From an uncultured Sphingomonas sp. (GTDB taxonomy: Bacteria; Pseudomonadota; Alphaproteobacteria; Sphingomonadales; Sphingomonadaceae), in contig CADCWB010000181.1 in the NCBI GenBank assembly GCA_902806295.1, positions 1 through 5,190 on the forward strand: a stretch of DNA of 5,190 bases. The letters are read 5' to 3'. The notes under the pieces were generated by a model that saw only the letters and a program-made list of their open reading frames with translations, searched no databases and was not told where the DNA came from. Positions 1-5,190 of this stretch are shown here, piece by piece. A program made the position numbers and the translations under genes. Position 1 is the first letter of the stretch, and every line of letters begins with the position of its first letter.

Positions 1-689
1 ACCTGCTGGTTGCAGCCGACACGCCGTTCGTGGACGCGGCCGCGGGGCTCAAGGACCTCGGGGTGGAATTGCGGCAGATCGAGGCCGACCTTGCGACCGA
101 GCAAGGCGTCAAGCAGCTGCTGGATGCGGTGGGCGCGCGCCCGGTCGACGTGCTGGTGGCCAACGCCGGACATGGACTCGGACATGCCTTCGTGGATCAA
201 GAGCCGCGCGACTGGCGGCACGTGATCGACACCAACATCACCGGCACCCTGCTACTGATCCAGCCCATCGCCAAGAAGATGGCTGCACGCGGTGAGGGAC
301 GGATCCTCATCACCGGCTCCATCGCGGGTCACCTCGCGGGCTCGTTCCAGGCGGTCTACAATGGCACCAAGGCGTTCATCGACAGCTTCTCGGCGGCGCT
401 CGCGAATGAGCTGAAGGACACGGGCGTCACGGTCACCTGCCTGAAGCCCGGCGCGACCGAGACCGAGTTCTTCGAGCGGGCCGACATGGAAGACACCAAG
501 GTCGGTCAAGCCAAGAAGGACGGCGCCGCTGACGTGGCGAAGACCGGCTGGGAAGCGATGAAGGACGGCAAGCAGAGCGTCGTCTACGGGCTGAAGAATA
601 AGGCACAGGTCTGGGCTTCCGGCATCCTGCCGGAAAGCGCCACAGCGGCCATGCACCGGGCGCAGGCCGAACCGGGCAGCGGCGAATAA
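1..689 (+). CDS. SDR family NAD(P)-dependent oxidoreductase, 5'-truncated by the window edge
   Basis: This is a classical short-chain dehydrogenase/reductase, a cytosolic Rossmann-fold enzyme that oxidises or reduces a carbonyl/alcohol with NAD(P)(H). The frame is open to the left edge (first full codon at base 3, reading LLVAADTP), so the GTG at 30 is only an internal valine and the true start lies upstream. Visible landmarks are the NAG motif (VANAGHG, Asn at 162-164), the TNITG helix segment, the catalytic Ser of ITGS (318-320), the catalytic YxxxK as YNGTK (Tyr 357-359, Lys 369-371), and the KPGATETEF segment after strand 6. Ser-to-Tyr spacing is 13 residues, as expected. The Gly-rich TGxxxGxG cofactor motif and roughly the first 35-40 residues are off-window. 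It resembles the broad COG0300 (DltE-like) group. Substrate cannot be inferred, and the end of strand 2 (VAAD) does not decide NAD versus NADP. The gene ends with TAA. Confidence 0.93.
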   Translation, partial: LLVAADTPFVDAAAGLKDLGVELRQIEADLATEQGVKQLLDAVGARPVDVLVANAGHGLGHAFVDQEPRDWRHVIDTNITGTLLLIQPIAKKMAARGEGRILITGSIAGHLAGSFQAVYNGTKAFIDSFSAALANELKDTGVTVTCLKPGATETEFFERADMEDTKVGQAKKDGAADVAKTGWEAMKDGKQSVVYGLKNKAQVWASGILPESATAAMHRAQAEPGSGE

Positions 690-699
690 CGATTTCGTT

Positions 700-731
700 C
701 CCGCCGCGGAACAACTCTGCTCCGCCGCGGG
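700..731 (+). other. Imperfect hairpin between the SDR and AI-2E genes
   Basis: Bases 700-704 (CCCGC) pair with 727-731 (GCGGG) and 706-710 (GCGGA) pair with 721-725 (TCCGC), with one C-C mismatch (705/726) and a 10-base loop. It begins 11 bases after the SDR stop codon and ends 12 bases before the AI-2E start. No T-tract follows (the next bases are TTCGCCC), so it is not a standard intrinsic terminator. It could be a weak or factor-dependent terminator, an mRNA stabiliser, or a chance result of the repeated CCGCCGCGG at 701-709 and 722-730. Confidence 0.4.
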
Positions 732-743
732 TTCGCCCACACC

Positions 744-1802
744 ATGGAAGCCCGACATAGTCTGAGTGAAGCTCAGTTCATCCGCCGCACCCTGATCGTC
801 ATCGCGCTGGTCGCGCTGGCGATGTTCCTGTGGATGTTGCGGGATGTGCTGCTGATGATCTTCGGTGCGGTCGTCGTGGCGGCGCTGTTCCGCTCGCTGG
901 CCTCCCAATTCCAGCGCTTGCACGTTCCTCAGGGGCTTGCCCTGGCGCTCTCTGTGCTGTCCATTTTCGCCATCGTCGGTGGGGCTCTTGCGCTGTTCGG
1001 ATCGCAGATCATCGCGCAAACCGAAACGCTCAGTCAGACTCTGCCGAAAGCTTGGGAGTCTCTGCAGGCGCGGATCACCGCATCCGGCCTTCCGCTCGAT
1101 GCCGATCAGTTGAAGCCGACGGGCGCGGGCAGCAATCTGGCGGCTCAGGCGGGTAGCTTCGTCATGTCTCTCGGCGGAGGGCTCGCGGATGCGCTGCTGA
1201 TCATCGTCGGCGGCATCTTCATCGCCGCCAGCCCCCGCTTCTACACTGCCGGGGCCGTCAAGCTGGTGCCCGACAGCAAGCGCGATCTTACTCGCGAGGC
1301 GATGGCGGACAGCGGCAAGGCGCTGCGGCTGTGGCTGAAGGCGCAGCTGGTCGCCATGGTGCTGATCGGGCTGCTGACCGGTCTCGGGCTGTGGATATTG
1401 GGCGTGCCCAGCGCTCTGGCGCTCGGTCTAATCGCCGGCTTGCTGGAGTTCGTGCCATTCGTGGGGCCGATCCTGGCAGCAATCCCAGCGGTCCTGATCG
1501 CCTTGGCGATCGACCCGCAACTCGCCCTGTGGACCTTGCTCCTGTACGTGCTCATCCAGAACATCGAGGGCTATGCGGTGCAGCCGATCATCCAGTCTTG
1601 GGCCGTCGAAGTGCCCGGCGCCGTGCTGCTGTTCGCGCTCTTGGCTTGCGGTGCGATGTTCGGCCCGCTCGGCATCATCTTCGCAGCGCCGTTGACGGTG
1701 GTCGTCTATGTGTTGATCAAGCGGCTCTACGTCCGGGAAGCGCTGGACACGGCGACGCCGATCCCGGGCGAGGATCAGCCCGAGACGAAACCCGCGAGGT
1801 AG
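744..1802 (+). CDS. AI-2E family transporter (PerM/YdiK-like integral membrane protein)
   Basis: This is a 352-residue inner-membrane protein of the AI-2E transporter family (UPF0118/PerM-like). The name comes from E. coli TqsA, linked to autoinducer-2 export; other members act as Na+(Li+)/H+ antiporters, so the substrate here is unknown. Hydrophobic segments lie near residues 14-31, 34-51, 64-88, 139-162, 201-219, 222-253, 259-273 and a long pair at 290-326. The polar stretch at about 89-135 between membrane segments is typical of the family. Family hallmarks are EFVPFVGPILAAIPA (235-249), NIEGYAVQPII (273-283) and the C-terminal MFGPLGIIFAAPL (305-317). Length is normal for the family. The ATG at 744 is the first ATG/GTG/TTG in frame after the SDR stop and sits just before the first helix; the ribosome site is weak (GGG at 729-731). 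The charged 25-residue tail is probably cytoplasmic. The last 28 bases overlap the 3' end of the convergent chrA gene. The SDR gene 54 bases upstream may be co-transcribed. Confidence 0.93.
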   Translation: MEARHSLSEAQFIRRTLIVIALVALAMFLWMLRDVLLMIFGAVVVAALFRSLASQFQRLHVPQGLALALSVLSIFAIVGGALALFGSQIIAQTETLSQTLPKAWESLQARITASGLPLDADQLKPTGAGSNLAAQAGSFVMSLGGGLADALLIIVGGIFIAASPRFYTAGAVKLVPDSKRDLTREAMADSGKALRLWLKAQLVAMVLIGLLTGLGLWILGVPSALALGLIAGLLEFVPFVGPILAAIPAVLIALAIDPQLALWTLLLYVLIQNIEGYAVQPIIQSWAVEVPGAVLLFALLACGAMFGPLGIIFAAPLTVVVYVLIKRLYVREALDTATPIPGEDQPETKPAR

Positions 1803-3049
1803 AGGCCGGCGCCGGCAGCGGCGGCCAGAAGGATGGTCCATCCGACGCCAAGCTTGAAGCGGAACAGGGCAAGGCCGGCGAGCAGGGCCAGCACCGCGGC
1901 CCAGCCGTTCAGGCTGGCCGGGACCGGCAACTCGGCCGTGCCGACCCGCACCACCTCTCCGAACAGCGTGTGCATGGCGAGCCACAGGCCCAGGCTGGCG
2001 ATCACTCCGACGACCGCCGCGGTGATCCCGGACAGAGCGCCGGTCAGCCGGGGTGAGCCGCGCAGCCGCTCGACATGCGGAGCGCCGGCGAAGATCCACA
2101 GGAAGCAGGGCGCGAAGGTGACGAAGGTGGCGAGCAGGCCGCCCAGCGTGCCCGCCAACAACGGATGGAGAATGCCAGGCTCGCGGTAGGCAGCGAGAAA
2201 GCCGACAAACTGCAGCACCATGATCAGCGGCCCGGGAGTGGTCTCCGCCAGACCCAAACCATCCAGCATCTCGCCGGGGCGCAACCAGCCGAACTGCTCC
2301 ACCGCCTGCTGCCCGACGAAAGCCAGCACCGCGTACGCTCCGCCGAAGGTCACCAGGGCAGCGCCCGAGAAGAAGGCCGCGATGTCCGGAAATGGCGAGG
2401 GGGCAAGGAAGACGATCGATGCGACCGGCAGAAGCCAGATCAGTAGCCACGGGGCGGCCAGCTGGACCGTCGCGGGCAAGCCGATCGGCGCTCCGTCGGC
2501 CCGGACGTGGTTGGCCGAACGATGCCGCCACCAGCCCATCAGCCCGGCGCCAAGCACGACCAGCGGGAAGGGGACACTGACAAAGAACAGCAGCAGGAAC
2601 GCGGTAAGGGCTAGCAGCCTTTGCCAGCCTTCGCGCAGGGTGCGCCGTCCGATCCGCACCAACGCCTGCGCGACGATCGCCAGCACTGCGGCCTTGAGCC
2701 CGAACAGTGCCGCTCCGACCGCCCCGACGTTCCCGAACAGGACGTAAACCCAACTCAGCGCCATAATCGCGACTGCGCCGGGGAGGATGAACAGCAGCCC
2801 GGCCACCAGCCCGCCGCGAACGCCGTGCATCAGCCAGCCGATGTAGGTCGCCAGCTGCTGCGCCTCCGGTCCAGGCAGCAGGGTGCAGAAGTTCAGCGCG
2901 TGGAGGAAGCGCGGCTCGTCGAGCCATCGCTGCTCGTCCACCACCACCCGGTGCATCAGCGCAATCTGGGCTGCCGGCCCGCCGAACGAGAGCAGCGCTA
3001 CCCGCGCCCAAGTGGCGCTTGCCTCGCGGAGGGTGGGAGCTTCGGTCAC
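1775..3049 (-). CDS. chrA: Chromate transporter ChrA, long two-domain form
   Basis: This is a 424-residue inner-membrane protein of the CHR superfamily. Characterised ChrA proteins export chromate from the cytoplasm and give chromate resistance; some homologues may move other oxyanions. It has the two homologous halves of the long form. The N-terminal half carries FGGP (22-25) and LPGPEAQQLATYIGW (58-72). The C-terminal half carries TFGGAYAVL (234-242) and ETTPGPLIMVLQFVGF (269-284), the repeat of the same two motifs. Hydrophobic segments fill both halves, joined by a polar linker near 173-195. Length matches the family (about 400 residues). The start is GTG at 3049-3047: the same frame has a stop at 3070-3068 and no other start before it, and the next possible starts fall inside the FGGP region. 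It is the downstream gene of a likely two-gene unit with the DUF305-propeller gene, 13 bases away. No chrB-type regulator is visible in the window. Confidence 0.95.
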   Translation of the reverse strand: MTEAPTLREASATWARVALLSFGGPAAQIALMHRVVVDEQRWLDEPRFLHALNFCTLLPGPEAQQLATYIGWLMHGVRGGLVAGLLFILPGAVAIMALSWVYVLFGNVGAVGAALFGLKAAVLAIVAQALVRIGRRTLREGWQRLLALTAFLLLFFVSVPFPLVVLGAGLMGWWRHRSANHVRADGAPIGLPATVQLAAPWLLIWLLPVASIVFLAPSPFPDIAAFFSGAALVTFGGAYAVLAFVGQQAVEQFGWLRPGEMLDGLGLAETTPGPLIMVLQFVGFLAAYREPGILHPLLAGTLGGLLATFVTFAPCFLWIFAGAPHVERLRGSPRLTGALSGITAAVVGVIASLGLWLAMHTLFGEVVRVGTAELPVPASLNGWAAVLALLAGLALFRFKLGVGWTILLAAAAGAGLYLAGFVSG

Positions 3050-3060
3050 GGCCGCCGGCC

Positions 3061-3069
3061 GATCACCTC
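3061..3069 (-). promoter_or_regulatory. Shine-Dalgarno-like site for chrA overlapping the upstream stop codon
   Basis: Read on the minus strand the sequence is GAGGTGATC, a nine-base match to the complement of the usual 16S rRNA 3' tail. The TGA within it (3065-3063) is the stop codon of the upstream DUF305-propeller gene. The GAGG core lies 16 bases from the GTG start, longer than usual. The bases between include GGCCGGCGGCC (3060-3050), which can form a four-base-pair stem with a three-base loop and so shorten the effective distance. This suggests translational coupling, but that is an inference. Confidence 0.6.
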
Positions 3070-5190
3070 AGCTTGGCCGCGATGCCCTTAAGCGTGCTTC
3101 CCAGGGCAGCGGCCCGGGTGCTGGCGAGTGCGTCCGACGCCGGCACTCGCAGCCCGGCCGCCAGCGCATCAAGCCGTGTCGCCGTGATCCGATCGCCGCG
3201 CCGCGCATCCATGCTGGCGGCGGCTTGCGTCAGCAGCTGGCGCAACTCCGCCAGGGTGGCAGCCGGCACCGCGCGGCTACGCTCCAGCTGGTCGAGGTAA
3301 GCCAGCGCGACAACCGGATGGTCGGGCCAGGTGACCGGAAATTGTTGTTGCGGATTGAAGCGGTCGCCATAGTCGGCCAGCCGGGCGGCCGCGATTTCAT
3401 TCGCGCTGAGCTGTGCCGATGGTTGGAGCGCCAGCACGTCGAGACCGCGGACGATCTCCGTCGCGTAGATCTGGCCGCGGTACCAGTAGGCCGACCAGAA
3501 GCCGCCCGTCACCAGATGCTCGCTGTCGAGCGGGCCTCGATCGAAATAAGCGATCTCAGCCGGCCGCGCGCTGTCCGTGAAATCGGTCAGCGAAATGCCG
3601 CCCTGATACCAGGCCTGCACGAACAGGTCGCGGCCAGGCACGGGGATGATCGAGCCATTGTGAGCGACGCAGTTTTCCTGCTCGCCTTGGGTCGCCGGCA
3701 GCTTGTGGTGGGAGCGGAAGCGCAGCTTGCTGTCGACGATGTCGTAAATCGCGTTGGCACCCCAGTTACGCGGGTCCTGCACTCGGCAGCGGGCTCGGCC
3801 ACCGCCGCCCCATTCGTCGGTGAACAGCACCTTCGTACCGTCATTGTTGAAGGTCGCCGAATGCCAATAGGCGAAGGTCGGGTCGACCACCGCGTCGATG
3901 CGCTTCGGCTTGCGCGGATTGGCGATGTCGAAGATGACCCCGTTGCCCGAGCAAGCCCCCGCCGCCAGCTTGCGCGAGGGGAAAACGGTGATGTCGTGGC
4001 ATTGGTCGGTGCGGCTGGTGTCCTGCGTGCCCTCGCCATGATCGCCGCCCTGCCATAGGCCGGCGAGCGAACCGGTCGCATTGTCGGCGAACACCGCCGG
4101 GCTGTCGATGATGCGGGCGCGGGCGGGATCGGCGACCGGGATCTCGACCACATCGATGCGGAACAGGGCCGTCCGCGGATCGCCCGGAACGTCGCCGACG
4201 CATCCCTTCAACTCCTCGCCCTTGCGCACTCCGGCGGTGCCCGAGACATAGACGATGACGGAGCCCGTCTTGCCGTCGCCGGACACGACCGAGTGGGTAT
4301 GAGAGCCACGGCAGGTCTGGACCTGGCCGACCTGCACCGGTCGCGCGGGATCACGGATGTCGAACACTCGCAGGCCACGGAAGCGCTCGGCGCTGACATC
4401 ATTGCGGACGCCTTGTCGGCCGCAATCGACCCGGCCGCGGCGCTGTTCGACCGACATCACCAGGATATTGCCGACGATTGACAGATCGCCCTGGCCACCA
4501 GGACAGATGACCGAGCTGATCAGCTGCGGAGCGCCTGCTGGCTGCAGGCGGTAGAGGTTGAAGCCATGATAGTTGCCGACCGCGAGCAGGTCGCCCGAGA
4601 AGGCCATGTCGGTGTTGGCGAAGCTCAGCAGTGGGTTGCGCGATTCGCCCCCTGCGTCGGCAGCAGTGGCCGCCGCGGGAACGGCTTTGCCCTTGACCTT
4701 CTTGGCGGGTTTCTTGGGCGGCAGATCGCCCGGATTGGCGGGATCGAAAAAGCCGGTCGGCTTGGGCAGCGAGGCCACCAGCTGGAGGCCCCGGATCGCC
4801 TGGCCGGCGTTGCGAAAGCCCGGCTTCAGGCCGGTGCGTGGATCGTCGGTCAGGCCGACAAGCGTGGCCGTCATGCGCTTGATCTCGGCCTTTTGCTCGT
4901 TGATCAGCTCGTTGACAAATTCGTAGAGCGTCGGGTCGTAGGCCGAGCCGGCACGATCGAGCAGTTCCTCGGCCATGGTGACCGCCCCCTCGTGGTGCGT
5001 GATCATGCGCTGGAGGAAGAGGCGTTCGAAGGCCGGGCCTCGCGCCGCTGCCAGCTCAGCCATCTGTTCGGGCGTCGCCATGCCCATCTTGGCATGCATC
5101 GCATGCATGTCGTGGCCGGCATGGTTCATGGCGGCAGCGACCGGCTGGCCGCGCTGGGTCAGCCAGCCGCGCATGAAGCGGATCTCCTTC
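3063..5190 (-). CDS. DUF305 domain fused to LVIVD-type beta-propeller protein, N-terminus beyond the window edge
   Basis: The frame stays open to the right edge (KEIRF before the ATG at 5174), and that lead-in fits the second helix of a DUF305 domain, so the true start and any signal peptide are off-window. Residues are counted from the Met at 5174. Residues 1-108 are DUF305: RFMRGWL, a His/Met-rich segment (16-32, NHAGHDMHAMHAKMGM), the MITHHEGAVTMAEELL helix (57-72) and a final helix (84-108). A Lys/Pro/Ala linker follows (149-178). Residues about 181-584 form a propeller of LVIVD-like repeats, clearest at GLRVFDIRDPARPVQVG (267-283), GVIFDIANPRKPKRI (412-426) and GISLTDFTDSARPAEI (526-541). 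A helical, Ala-rich tail ends the protein. The propeller has eight Cys and a His in the inner-strand motif of four successive blades (294, 393, 438, 505). An exported location and metal-related function are inferred: some DUF305 proteins, such as cyanobacterial CopM, bind copper. No enzymatic role can be assigned. Confidence 0.85.
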   Translation of the reverse strand, partial: KEIRFMRGWLTQRGQPVAAAMNHAGHDMHAMHAKMGMATPEQMAELAAARGPAFERLFLQRMITHHEGAVTMAEELLDRAGSAYDPTLYEFVNELINEQKAEIKRMTATLVGLTDDPRTGLKPGFRNAGQAIRGLQLVASLPKPTGFFDPANPGDLPPKKPAKKVKGKAVPAAATAADAGGESRNPLLSFANTDMAFSGDLLAVGNYHGFNLYRLQPAGAPQLISSVICPGGQGDLSIVGNILVMSVEQRRGRVDCGRQGVRNDVSAERFRGLRVFDIRDPARPVQVGQVQTCRGSHTHSVVSGDGKTGSVIVYVSGTAGVRKGEELKGCVGDVPGDPRTALFRIDVVEIPVADPARARIIDSPAVFADNATGSLAGLWQGGDHGEGTQDTSRTDQCHDITVFPSRKLAAGACSGNGVIFDIANPRKPKRIDAVVDPTFAYWHSATFNNDGTKVLFTDEWGGGGRARCRVQDPRNWGANAIYDIVDSKLRFRSHHKLPATQGEQENCVAHNGSIIPVPGRDLFVQAWYQGGISLTDFTDSARPAEIAYFDRGPLDSEHLVTGGFWSAYWYRGQIYATEIVRGLDVLALQPSAQLSANEIAAARLADYGDRFNPQQQFPVTWPDHPVVALAYLDQLERSRAVPAATLAELRQLLTQAAASMDARRGDRITATRLDALAAGLRVPASDALASTRAAALGSTLKGIAAKLR

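Noticed and set aside
30..32. GTG at 30 as the start of the SDR gene
   Set aside because: Starting there would drop the Gly-rich cofactor motif and strand 2; the frame is open to base 3 and reads like SDR sequence (LLVAAD).
252..1019. A 255-codon open frame on the minus strand
   Set aside because: It is antisense to the SDR and AI-2E genes, and its translation is low-complexity and Arg/Gln-rich.
1805..1816. Perfect 12-base palindrome GCCGGCGCCGGC near the gene junction
   Set aside because: It lies within Ala/Gly codons of the chrA 3' end, has no T-tract on either side and no loop, so it does not support a terminator or operator call.
1428..3011. A 527-codon open frame on the minus strand in a different frame from chrA
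   Set aside because: It lies across chrA and the antisense of the AI-2E gene, and its translation is Arg/Ala/Gly-rich with no domain pattern. Such frames are common by chance in GC-rich DNA, and chrA clearly explains the region.
2883..4058. A 391-codon open frame on the plus strand
   Set aside because: It is antisense to chrA and the propeller gene, both with strong family motifs, and it has no recognisable motif itself.
5172..5174. ATG at 5174 as the start of the DUF305-propeller gene
   Set aside because: The frame remains open to the window edge and the residues before it (KEIRF) fit the DUF305 fold, so this Met is internal.

Overview
This is a compact, GC-rich, fully coding stretch of bacterial chromosome. 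The very high G+C at third codon positions, the alanine-rich proteins and the gene families present fit a proteobacterium, plausibly an alphaproteobacterium of the sphingomonad type. That placement is an inference from style and family content; there is no rRNA or other marker gene here.

Layout. The plus strand carries two genes: the 3' part of a short-chain dehydrogenase/reductase (SDR, bases 1-689, cut by the left edge), then, after a 54-base gap holding an imperfect hairpin, a complete AI-2E (PerM/YdiK-like) family membrane protein (744-1802). The minus strand carries two genes read right to left: a large, right-edge-truncated protein fusing a DUF305 domain to an LVIVD-type beta-propeller (3063-5190), and immediately downstream a complete long-form ChrA chromate transporter (1775-3049, GTG start). 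The two pairs converge, and the AI-2E and chrA genes overlap tail to tail by 28 bases. I see no RNA gene, mobile element, CRISPR array, long repeat or clear intrinsic terminator.

How the genes relate. The minus-strand pair looks like one transcription unit: only 13 bases separate them, and the stop codon of the propeller gene lies inside a strong Shine-Dalgarno-like sequence for chrA. The propeller protein combines a His/Met-rich DUF305 domain (some DUF305 proteins bind copper) with a propeller that has histidines at matching places in four successive blades and eight cysteines. A cell-envelope metal-handling or redox role beside an oxyanion transporter is therefore a reasonable hypothesis, but not shown. 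The plus-strand SDR and AI-2E genes have no obvious functional link to each other or to the minus-strand pair.

The most interesting item is the DUF305-propeller fusion and its coupling to chrA. The rest is ordinary.
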